Assembly: GCA_017881705.1 (NCBI GenBank)
Contig: JADGQP010000118.1
Span: forward strand, 1-13,816
Length of the DNA stretch: 13,816 nucleotides
Direction: 5' to 3'
Source: Christensenellaceae bacterium
GTDB lineage: Bacteria; Bacillota; Clostridia; Christensenellales; Aristaeellaceae
Shown here piece by piece: positions 1 through 8,082 of this stretch (position 1 is its first letter; every line of letters starts with the position of its first letter). The notes beneath the pieces are model-generated. The model did not search any database. It was given only the letters and a program-made list of their open reading frames with translations, and had not been told where the DNA came from. The position numbers and the translations under genes are program-made.

Positions 1-1829
1 GCGGGCTGCACCATTGCGTATATGAAATTGTGGACAACGCCGTAGACGAGGCGCTGGCCGGGTACTGCAGCGACATACAGGTAGTTCTGCACAAAGACGG
101 TTCCTGCGAGGTACACGATAACGGACGCGGCTTCCCCGTGGGCATCCACCCGAAAGTCGGACGCCCCGCGGTAGAGGTGTGTTTAACGATTCTGCACGCC
201 GGCGGCAAGTTCGGCGGCGATGGCTACAAGGTGTCCGGTGGGCTGCACGGAGTGGGTGCCAGCGTGGTCAACGCCCTGTCCAAACACCTGACGGTTACGG
301 TATGGCAGGACGGGAAAGTCTACCAGCAGGAATACGAGCGCGGCAAGGTACTCTACGACCTGAAGGTCATCGGTGACACCGCTGAATCCGGCACCACAAT
401 CCGCTTCTGGCCGGATGTGAAAACCTACGACAACCCCGACGGTATTTTTGAAACCGGCGAGTTCCAATACGACGTTTTAAAAATCCGCATACGGGAAATG
501 GCTTTCCTCAACAAAGGCATTCGCATTTCGCTGACCGATGAGCGGGACAACCCGCCCACCGAGCATGTGTACCATTACGAGGGCGGCATCCGCGAGTTTG
601 TGAAATACCTGAACAAAAACAAGCAGATGCTTTTTGAGGAACCCGTTTATATCGAAGGTCTGGTAAACGACACATATGTGGAGGTCGCCTTCCAGTATAA
701 CGACGGCTATCAGGAGAATATCTTCTCCTTTGCCAACAACATCCACACACCCGAGGGCGGCACGCACCTCACCGGCTTTTCCACGGGGCTCACCCGCGCC
801 ATCAACGATTACGGCCGCCAGTTTAAATTTCTAAAGGACAATGAAACCAACCTGAAAAGCGAGGACGTCCGCGAAAGCATCGCCGCCATTGTGAGCGTGA
901 AACTGCGCGATCCGCAGTTTGAGGGGCAAACCAAGTCGAAGTTGGGCAACAGCGAAACCCGCACCATCGTGGATAAAATGGTTTATGACAATGTATCCAC
1001 GTATCTGGGCGAAAATCCTTCCGTAGGCCGCGCGATACTGGAGCGCTGCATCGGTGCTTCGCGTGCGCGCGAAGCCGCGCGCAAGGCACGGGAGCTTACC
1101 CGCCGCAAGAGTGTGTTGGAAAGCGCCTCCATGCCAGGGAAGCTGGCCGACTGCACCGAACGCGACCCCGCCAAATGCGAGATTTTCCTGGTGGAGGGCG
1201 ACAGCGCGGGCGGCAGCGCCAAAACGGGCCGCGACCGTATGTTCCAGGCCATTCTTCCGCTTCGCGGCAAGATCCTCAACGTGGAGAAGGTACGCATAGA
1301 GCGCGCGCTGGGCAATAACGAGATCAAGGCCATGATTACCGCGTTTGGCTGCGGCTATGGCGACGAGTTCGATATTAAACGCCTGCGCTATCACCGCATC
1401 GTCTGCATGACGGATGCCGACGTAGACGGCGCGCATATCCGCATTCTGATGCTCACGTTCTTTTACCGCTACATGCGCCCGCTGGTGGAAAACGGCTATG
1501 TTTATATCGCCATGCCGCCGCTGTATAAGGTAACCAAGAGCAAAAAGGAATACTACGTATACAACGACGAGGAACTGGAAAAGCTGATGGCCGAAATCGG
1601 CCGCGACCCCAAGCCGGAAATTCAGCGCTACAAGGGCCTGGGTGAAATGAGCAACGAACAGTTGTGGCAGACCACCATGAACCCTAAAACCCGCACCATG
1701 ATGCGCGTGACCTTGTCCGACGCCATTGCCGCCGACGAGATTATGACCCTGCTGATGGGCGACCAGGTGGAGCCGCGCAAGGAGTTTATTGAGGAAAATG
1801 CCAAGCTCGTGACCGACCTTGACATTTAA
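1..1829 (+). CDS. gyrB: DNA gyrase subunit B, 5'-truncated by the window edge
   Basis: ATPase subunit of DNA gyrase, which with GyrA introduces negative supercoils into DNA. The reading frame is open from base 3 and enters from outside: the first complete codons read GLHHCVYEIVDNAVDEALAG, the N-box of the GHKL ATPase fold. By alignment from memory with E. coli GyrB about 34 residues are missing, so the full protein would be about 640 aa, normal for Gram-positive GyrB. In order one sees DNGRGFPVGIH (Mg-ATP box), the glycine-rich GGLHGVGASVVNALS lid, the TOPRIM glutamate in VEGDSAGGSAKTGRDR (codon at 1194), the metal-binding TDADVDGAH (aspartates at 1413 and 1419), and QRYKGLGEM near the C terminus. 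Residues equivalent to the quinolone-associated D426 and K447 look wild type. ParE is the alternative; the adjacent gyrA with a GyrA-box makes GyrB far more likely. Any valine (GTG at base 30) is internal, not the start. Confidence 0.97.
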   Translation, partial: GLHHCVYEIVDNAVDEALAGYCSDIQVVLHKDGSCEVHDNGRGFPVGIHPKVGRPAVEVCLTILHAGGKFGGDGYKVSGGLHGVGASVVNALSKHLTVTVWQDGKVYQQEYERGKVLYDLKVIGDTAESGTTIRFWPDVKTYDNPDGIFETGEFQYDVLKIRIREMAFLNKGIRISLTDERDNPPTEHVYHYEGGIREFVKYLNKNKQMLFEEPVYIEGLVNDTYVEVAFQYNDGYQENIFSFANNIHTPEGGTHLTGFSTGLTRAINDYGRQFKFLKDNETNLKSEDVRESIAAIVSVKLRDPQFEGQTKSKLGNSETRTIVDKMVYDNVSTYLGENPSVGRAILERCIGASRAREAARKARELTRRKSVLESASMPGKLADCTERDPAKCEIFLVEGDSAGGSAKTGRDRMFQAILPLRGKILNVEKVRIERALGNNEIKAMITAFGCGYGDEFDIKRLRYHRIVCMTDADVDGAHIRILMLTFFYRYMRPLVENGYVYIAMPPLYKVTKSKKEYYVYNDEELEKLMAEIGRDPKPEIQRYKGLGEMSNEQLWQTTMNPKTRTMMRVTLSDAIAADEIMTLLMGDQVEPRKEFIEENAKLVTDLDI

Positions 1830-1884
1830 GGAGCGATGCTCCTTTAACCACAGAAGGGGACGCAGGAATACGCCTGCGGGCGTA

Positions 1885-2170
1885 CCAAAGGGCTTTGCGC
1901 TCGCCCTTTGGAAACCTTCGCATCGCCTCCTTGCAAGATTGGTTTAGCGCCAGGGACTACAAGGACGCTGCCTGTGACAGCGATTTTTTACCATCGCTTG
2001 CAGATTGTCGCTTGAGGGATGAAATACTCCCTCGAAGGATGGACAGGACCGTCGGACACGCTACCAAAGGTAGCGGTGTACGACATTCCTGTACTCCGAG
2101 AGGGAGTATTTCATCCCATAAGAATGCAAGCGCCCGAAGGTTTCCAAAGGGCGAGCGGAAAGCCCTTTGG
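1885..2170. repeat. Long inverted repeat (36-nt arms, one mismatch) between gyrB and gyrA
   Basis: The left arm at 1885-1920 and the right arm at 2135-2170 are reverse complements over 36 nt with one mismatch (GAGCGC versus GAGCGG when read on the right arm). Pairing continues more weakly outward (CCTGCGGGCG at the left against CACCCACAGG at the right). Each arm is also a hairpin by itself: CCAAAGGGC pairs with GCCCTTTGG around a 9-nt loop (1885-1893/1903-1911 and 2144-2152/2162-2170). No T-tract follows, so it is not an ordinary terminator. It could be a MITE-like or dispersed intergenic palindrome, or a structured spacer in a gyrB-gyrA mRNA. There is no transposase and no obvious target duplication. 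Confidence 0.85.
2016..2117. repeat. Inner 102-nt hairpin with perfect 18-bp base stem
   Basis: GGGATGAAATACTCCCTC at 2016-2033 is the exact reverse complement of 2100-2117. Inside it, ACAGGA (2043-2048) pairs with TCCTGT (2087-2092), and an apical stem pairs 2051-2065 with 2069-2084 around an AAA loop, with one bulged G and one mismatch. The whole forms a long interrupted hairpin nested inside the outer 36-nt inverted repeat, placed asymmetrically (95 nt from the left arm, 17 nt from the right). Nothing in it suggests a coding function. Confidence 0.85.
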
Positions 2171-2265
2171 TCGCACCCACAGGTGCGAAACCCTTTGCTC
2201 CGCACGCGCCCCGCGCGAGCACGACCGCGACAAACTTCTGCCTTTAGGCAGTTAGGAGTTTTTTC

Positions 2266-4836
<2,571 letters not shown>

Positions 4837-4863
4837 AAATAAGCTAACCGAGAATATCAACCA

Positions 4864-4904
4864 CGCCCGCGTGAAGCAAACGCTTCACGCGGGCGCGGTC
4901 TTTT
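4864..4904 (+). terminator. Intrinsic terminator of gyrA
   Basis: A perfect 14-bp GC-rich stem (4864-4877 CGCCCGCGTGAAGC with 4882-4895) closes an AAAC loop and is followed by CGGTCTTTT. It lies 27 nt after the gyrA stop codon. The T-tract is short but the stem is very stable. Confidence 0.85.
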
Positions 4905-4923
4905 AACAGCAGGAGGTATCCAA

Positions 4924-5049
4924 ATGGCAGCATGGAAAAACGCTTCACGCGGGCGCGGTTTTTTTCACGGGGTTCGCAAGGGCGCGGCGTATCGCCATCC
5001 GTCCATATCGCACAGCCATGGCGAGCAGGGGTTTGCGGTTGTGCCATAA
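4924..5049 (+). CDS. Possible 41-aa small ORF inside the post-gyrA repeat
   Basis: An ATG at 4924 is preceded by AGGAGG (4911-4916) with an ideal 7-nt spacer and opens a 41-codon frame, MAAWKNASRGRGFFHGVRKG and onward, ending in VVP at TAA 5047-5049. The composition (Arg, Gly, His rich, no transmembrane segment) matches no family I recognise. Against it being a gene: codons 6-13 are the half-arm and T-tract of the duplicated terminator module, and the second copy of the module downstream carries two single-base insertions that break this frame. It lies right after the gyrA terminator with no visible promoter. Its main support is the quality of the ribosome binding site. Confidence 0.25.
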   Translation: MAAWKNASRGRGFFHGVRKGAAYRHPSISHSHGEQGFAVVP

Positions 5050-5306
5050 ACAATGCTTATCACTTCATGCCATAACCCACTCAATGAAGAAACGCACCGC
5101 GCTGACACGAAGCAAACGCTTCACGCGGTCGTGGTCTTTTTTCACGGGGTTCGCAAGGGCGCGGCGCATTGCCATCCGTCCGTATCGCACTGCCATGGTA
5201 AGCAGGGGGTTTGCGGTTGTGCCATAAACAGTGCTTATCCCTTTTATACTCTAACCCGCTTCATTGGTCCTAAACAGCGTTTATCACTTCCTACCCTAAC
5301 CCGCTG
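4938..5306. repeat. Degenerate tandem repeat carrying a terminator half-arm and T-tract
   Basis: Copy A (about 4938-5083) and copy B (about 5114-5264) share a 176-nt period. Both start AAACGCTTCACGCGG, run through a T-tract (TTTTTT) and CACGGGGTTCGCAAGGGCGC, and end TTTGCGGTTGTGCCATAAAC. The start of the unit repeats the loop and right arm of the gyrA terminator at 4878-4904. A third, partial copy of only the distal part (CTAAACAGCG onward, about 5268-5306) follows. Copy B keeps a short stem GAAGC-AAAC-GCTTC (5109-5122) before its T-tract (5135-5142), so it may still terminate. Small indels distinguish the copies, so the duplication is not recent. Confidence 0.85.
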
Positions 5307-5313
5307 AAACACA

Positions 5314-5350
5314 CCGCGCCCGCGCGAAGCAAGACTTCGTGCAGGCGCGG
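5314..5350. terminator. GC-rich hairpin, possible terminator or divergent repeat copy
   Basis: CCGCGCCCGCGCGAAG (5314-5329) pairs with 5335-5350 over 16 positions with one mismatch and one G-U, around a 5-nt loop. It resembles a diverged copy of the gyrA terminator stem (same GCGAAGC core). No T-tract follows on the plus strand; on the minus strand GTGTGTTT follows, so it could be a weak terminator for the lipoprotein operon arriving from the right. Confidence 0.5.
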
Positions 5351-5380
5351 CGTTATGGTGCTGCAATAGGGAATCCTGGT

Positions 5381-5403
5381 AAAGCGCCCGTTGCTCGTCG
5401 GGC
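5381..5403 (-). terminator. Weak candidate terminator of the minus-strand operon
   Basis: Read on the minus strand, GCCCG (5403-5399) and CGGGC (5390-5386) form a 5-bp stem around an 8-nt loop, followed by GCTTTACC. It lies 36 nt beyond the lipoprotein stop codon. The stem and T-tract are both short; the larger hairpin at 5314-5350 may do the work instead. Confidence 0.3.
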
Positions 5404-5438
5404 ATGATACGCCAAAACATTTTCTGGTTTCAGCAGGA

Positions 5439-6314
5439 TTAAGTGCCGTTCGTGCCGTTCGCACCGTTCGTGTCAGCAGTATCCCCGCCTGTGTCTATCC
5501 CAAGCTGGCTGGCGATCGCGTCCGCCCTCGCCTGCGCGTCGCGGTAACCGCTGAGGCTTGCAAACAGGTCGTAAGCATTCTGCAGGTTGCCGCTATTCTC
5601 ATCGGCCTCCGCCTGGCTGTACTGCTGGCTTCGGTAATAATCCTTGCATACCTTGGCAAGACTTTGCGAATTAATATAATCCCCCAGCAGGGAAAACAAA
5701 TTGAGCGCCTTCTCGTAATCGCCGGTCGCCTTGTATTGCTTGGCGCGCTTATATACCTGGTCTTGCAGGCTGCTCATGCGGTCCGCGGCGTCGCCGTAGC
5801 TTCCCGCGTCGCTATAGGCGAACAGCGCCGTTTCGTAGTCCTGCTGATTCTGGGCGTAGCGCGCCTTGCAGTATGCCGCGCGTAAAGCCGAATCCTCATA
5901 ATCCCCCAGCGCCTCAAAGGCTGCAGCCGCCGTGTCGAACGTACCCGCATCCTGCAACACGCTCGCGGCGCAATAGGCGTAACGCTGTTTGCCATACATA
6001 AAATCCTGAGATTTCTCAAAATACGGTTCCGCTGCCGCATACGCCCCCTGGGCGTAAAACACCAGCCCGTGGGAATAGGCGGCATAGGTGGCGGCCTGCT
6101 GATAGTCGCCCAGTTTATCGAACGCCTCCGCCGCCGCCTCGTAGTCGCCCGCCGCGAAAGAGGCTACCGCGCGGTTATAAGCGCTCGCCTGGTTGCCGGA
6201 ACAGGCGCAAAGCATAAGCAGTGCAAGCCCCAGGCACAGGCAAAGCGCCGCGCGCTTCCATTTTGGGGCGTTCATCCATTTGCCGGTAATAAACACCGGA
6301 TGGTTACGTTTCAT
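5439..6314 (-). CDS. Lipoprotein with TPR-like repeats
   Basis: 291-aa predicted membrane-anchored lipoprotein on the outer face of the cytoplasmic membrane. A basic N terminus and hydrophobic stretch (about residues 19-36) end in the lipobox LCAC, with the lipidated cysteine at 38. The mature part consists of about six TPR-like helical repeats of 32-38 residues, recognisable by AGDYEAAAEAFDKLGDYQQA, FEALGDYEDSALRAAYC, TGDYEKALNLFSLLGDYINS and SLSGYRDAQARA; such solvent-exposed repeats usually scaffold protein contacts. A low-complexity tail (TNGANGTNGT) closes it. The start at 6314 has AAAGGAGG 6 nt upstream; M14 would give a shorter signal peptide but has no such site. Its ATG overlaps the TGA of the upstream GNAT gene by 4 nt, so the two are probably translationally coupled. 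The partner protein is unknown. Confidence 0.88.
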   Translation of the reverse strand: MKRNHPVFITGKWMNAPKWKRAALCLCLGLALLMLCACSGNQASAYNRAVASFAAGDYEAAAEAFDKLGDYQQAATYAAYSHGLVFYAQGAYAAAEPYFEKSQDFMYGKQRYAYCAASVLQDAGTFDTAAAAFEALGDYEDSALRAAYCKARYAQNQQDYETALFAYSDAGSYGDAADRMSSLQDQVYKRAKQYKATGDYEKALNLFSLLGDYINSQSLAKVCKDYYRSQQYSQAEADENSGNLQNAYDLFASLSGYRDAQARADAIASQLGIDTGGDTADTNGANGTNGT

Positions 6315-6901
6315 TCTCTGCCTCCTTTGGCACTCCGTTTTTCATAATCATCACGGAGTATCGAGTACAGTTCCACGTCCACATATCGCCCTTTGTTGTA
6401 AAACCGCTGGCGTATCAGCCCCTCCCGCCGCATTCCTACATGGCGCATCACCGCGCCGCTGGCGGGGTTATCGGTTTCATGCTGGGCTTCCACGCGGTTT
6501 AGGCACAGGGTGTCAAAGCAAAACCGCAGCACTTCCTCCAGCGCCTCGGTCATCAGCCCACGGTTCCAGTAGGCGCGGCTCAGGCTGTAACCGACCTCGG
6601 CGGAACGGTTATCCCTCTGCATCCACATCAGCCCAATCGTACCGATCACCTTTTGCTCGCCGGTAAGCTCGATCACAAAGGAGGAGGGCTGACCGGCGCG
6701 ATATTGCTTGAGCAGACTGCGCAGGTACCAGCGCGTTTGGTGGATGGAGCTATGCGCGTCCCACAGCACATGCCTGGCCACCTCGGGGTCGCGGGAATAT
6801 TCATACATATCGTGCGCGTCGGACATACGGGCCGGGCGCAGGGTAAGGCGCGGCGTGCTCAGGTTCGGCAGGCGGCTGAAGATGTCGGCTTCAATCAGCA
6901 T
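6311..6901 (-). CDS. GNAT-family N-acetyltransferase (RimJ/RimL-like)
   Basis: 196-aa cytoplasmic acetyltransferase that would move an acetyl group from acetyl-CoA to an amine; the substrate cannot be told. Family signs are TPRLTLRPARMSDA (16-29), a conserved first strand of RimJ/RimL-type GNATs; AEVGYSLSRAYWNRGLMTEA (101-120), which carries the strand-helix that binds CoA pyrophosphate; and NRVEAQHETDNPASGAVMRH (135-154) with the usual N-x-x-S helix start, followed by GMRREGLIRQ. Members acetylate ribosomal protein N termini or small molecules; nothing here decides. An in-frame TAA lies 15 nt upstream of the ATG, fixing the start; the ribosome binding site AAGGA is about 12 nt away and weak. 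It lies 90 nt after the 50-aa membrane protein and overlaps the lipoprotein start by 4 nt. A small GAAA-loop hairpin (6944-6957, CGGCC/GGCCG) sits in the upstream spacer. Confidence 0.93.
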   Translation of the reverse strand: MLIEADIFSRLPNLSTPRLTLRPARMSDAHDMYEYSRDPEVARHVLWDAHSSIHQTRWYLRSLLKQYRAGQPSSFVIELTGEQKVIGTIGLMWMQRDNRSAEVGYSLSRAYWNRGLMTEALEEVLRFCFDTLCLNRVEAQHETDNPASGAVMRHVGMRREGLIRQRFYNKGRYVDVELYSILRDDYEKRSAKGGRE

Positions 6902-6991
6902 GTTCGGTCGGCTTCCTTATCTTTAACATTGGGGTTCATCCATCGGCCTTTCGGCCGCGCGCGCCGGCAGGTTCGCCAGCGTGTTTCGGTT

Positions 6992-7144
6992 TTACAGCGC
7001 GGTTATCGCAGCGCAGGCCGGGGCGCCGGTGATCAGCCCCTGCGCCAGCAGTAAAAGCCCGAACAGCAAAAGCGTTATCCACGCCGCCATCCACAGACGG
7101 TAAATTTTCTGTCCGCAGCAGGGTTCACGGGCTTGCGTCGCCAT
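6992..7144 (-). CDS. 50-aa single-pass membrane protein
   Basis: A short gene easily lost to length cut-offs. The ATG at 7144 is preceded by AGGAGG (7157-7152) with a 7-nt spacer, and the frame runs 50 codons to TAA. The N terminus MATQAREPCCGQKIYRLWM is short, with a vicinal CC pair and basic residues, then one hydrophobic helix (about residues 18-40, AAWITLLLFGLLLLAQGLIT) and a short tail GAPACAAITAL. Family unknown. It sits between the Nudix gene (119 nt upstream) and the GNAT gene (90 nt downstream) in the same orientation, so is probably part of the operon. The leader holds a TTCCCC/GGGGAA hairpin (7189-7205). The CC pair might coordinate metal or be acylated; that is speculation. Confidence 0.7.
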   Translation of the reverse strand: MATQAREPCCGQKIYRLWMAAWITLLLFGLLLLAQGLITGAPACAAITAL

Positions 7145-7263
7145 CGGGTTTCCTCCTTCTTACGGCGTTTCGCCGCCGCTATCGCGTTTTCCCCTTTAGG
7201 GGGAAGCAAACTTTAAGCTGTCACGTTATAGTTGAGGGAACGAGGTTTTTCTGTATGGCCAAC

Positions 7264-7845
7264 TTACGCCCCGCCGCGTTTCAGCCACGCGAGCGTAAGC
7301 CCCAGCGCGGTTTTACCGTCGCAAAGCTCTCCGCTCCTCACGCGGGCCACAGCCTCCGAAAGAGGCATGCGCACCACGCGCAGAAACTCGTCGTCATCCA
7401 AATGCGCGGTATGCACGCTCAGCCCCGTGGCCAGGTAGATGCTCACCTGTTCCGTGCAGAAGCCCGGGGTAGTAATCATGGGGCAAAGCAGCTCAAACCG
7501 TTCGGCGTTCAGCCCCGTTTCTTCCTCCAGCTCGCGTCTGGCGCAATCCAGCGGATTTTCACCCGCAAAGTCCAGCTTGCCCGCGGGAATCTCCAGGGTA
7601 ATCCGATCCACCACCACGCGGTGCTGGCGCACCAGCGTTACAACGCCGTTCTCGTCCACCGGCACCACCGCGGCCGCGCCCTTGTGGCGCACCACCTCGC
7701 GCAGCGCCTGGCTGCCGTTGGGCAGGCGCACCTGCATATGGCTCACGTCGATCAGCGCGCCATGAAATACCACCGTGTCCGTAAGCGGGATCTCCCGAAT
7801 GTCCGCATCCTCGTCCCGCAGGGGTGCCCGGGGAGGGTTCGCCAT
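7264..7845 (-). CDS. Nudix hydrolase, ADP-ribose pyrophosphatase-like
   Basis: 193-aa cytoplasmic hydrolase of nucleoside-diphosphate-linked compounds; the closest type is ADP-ribose pyrophosphatase (ADP-ribose to AMP and ribose-5-phosphate). The Nudix box is IPAGKLDFAGENPLDCARRE followed by LEEETGL, with the catalytic helix R104-E105-L106-E107-E108-E109-T110-G111. The N-terminal dimerisation sheet and VTLVRQHRVVVDRITLEIPA are typical of the ADPRase branch, as is TTPGFCTEQVSIYLATGL after the box. The loop between the first glycine (G89) and E96 has six residues rather than the five of the GX5EX7REUXEEXGU consensus. CGGAGG lies 9 nt before the ATG. It is first in a minus-strand operon. Upstream I see only a lone TAGAAT (7884-7879) as a possible -10 element, with no matching -35. 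Confidence 0.92.
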   Translation of the reverse strand: MANPPRAPLRDEDADIREIPLTDTVVFHGALIDVSHMQVRLPNGSQALREVVRHKGAAAVVPVDENGVVTLVRQHRVVVDRITLEIPAGKLDFAGENPLDCARRELEEETGLNAERFELLCPMITTPGFCTEQVSIYLATGLSVHTAHLDDDEFLRVVRMPLSEAVARVRSGELCDGKTALGLTLAWLKRGGA

Positions 7846-7990
7846 GGTTCGTCGCCTCCGAAATTGAGTTATTTCTCTATTCTACACATAACCATCAGAA
7901 CCCTTGTGCCGTGAAAAACATTTGTAACATTTTTATCAGGAAAATACCCACCATGTTATTCAAACCCGCTTGAGCACGCGTTTTATCGCC

Positions 7991-8019
7991 TTGACAATTC
8001 ATTACCATCCTGTTACAAT
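7991..8019 (+). promoter_or_regulatory. Sigma-A type promoter of the surface-protein gene
   Basis: TTGACA at 7991-7996, a 17-nt spacer and TACAAT at 8014-8019, preceded by TG in the extended -10 position (8011-8012). Transcription should start near 8026, giving a leader of about 57 nt before the ATG at 8083. Confidence 0.88.
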
Positions 8020-8028
8020 GAAGCCACG

Positions 8029-8062
8029 AAAGGCACTGTCACCGCTGACTCGCCTTGCCTTT
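8029..8062 (+). promoter_or_regulatory. Leader hairpin before the ribosome binding site
   Basis: AAAGGCA (8029-8035) pairs with TGCCTTT (8056-8062) around a 20-nt loop in the 5' leader, ending 5 nt before the AAAGGAGG Shine-Dalgarno (8068-8075). It may only stabilise the 5' end of the mRNA. Confidence 0.35.
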
Positions 8063-8082
8063 GGATAAAGGAGGAACACATT

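Larger units (their letters stand above)
1830..2265. other. gyrB-gyrA intergenic region, 436 bp, no gene seen
   Basis: This spacer is unusually long for a gyrB-gyrA pair and is filled with nested inverted repeats (listed separately). Short open frames cross it in several phases, but none has a ribosome binding site or a recognisable product, and the inverted repeats force mirror-image frames. I found no convincing promoter for gyrA in it; gyrA may be read through from gyrB. Just before gyrA a small hairpin, CTGCC-TTTA-GGCAG (2239-2252), sits directly upstream of the ribosome binding site AGGAG (2254-2258). Confidence 0.8.

Noticed and set aside
831..1436. 201-codon minus-strand frame inside gyrB
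   Set aside because: Mirror of gyrB codons; no family resemblance.
5018..5307. Plus-strand frames of 69 and 84 codons after gyrA
   Set aside because: They lie in the degenerate tandem repeat, have no ribosome binding site, and are broken relative to the sister copy by indels.
5391..5885. 164-codon plus-strand frame opposite the lipoprotein
   Set aside because: The minus-strand frame has a signal peptide, lipobox, TPR-like repeats and strong ribosome binding site; this one has none.
7255..7914. 219-codon plus-strand frame opposite the Nudix gene
   Set aside because: Antisense to an intact Nudix box; Arg/His-rich shadow composition.
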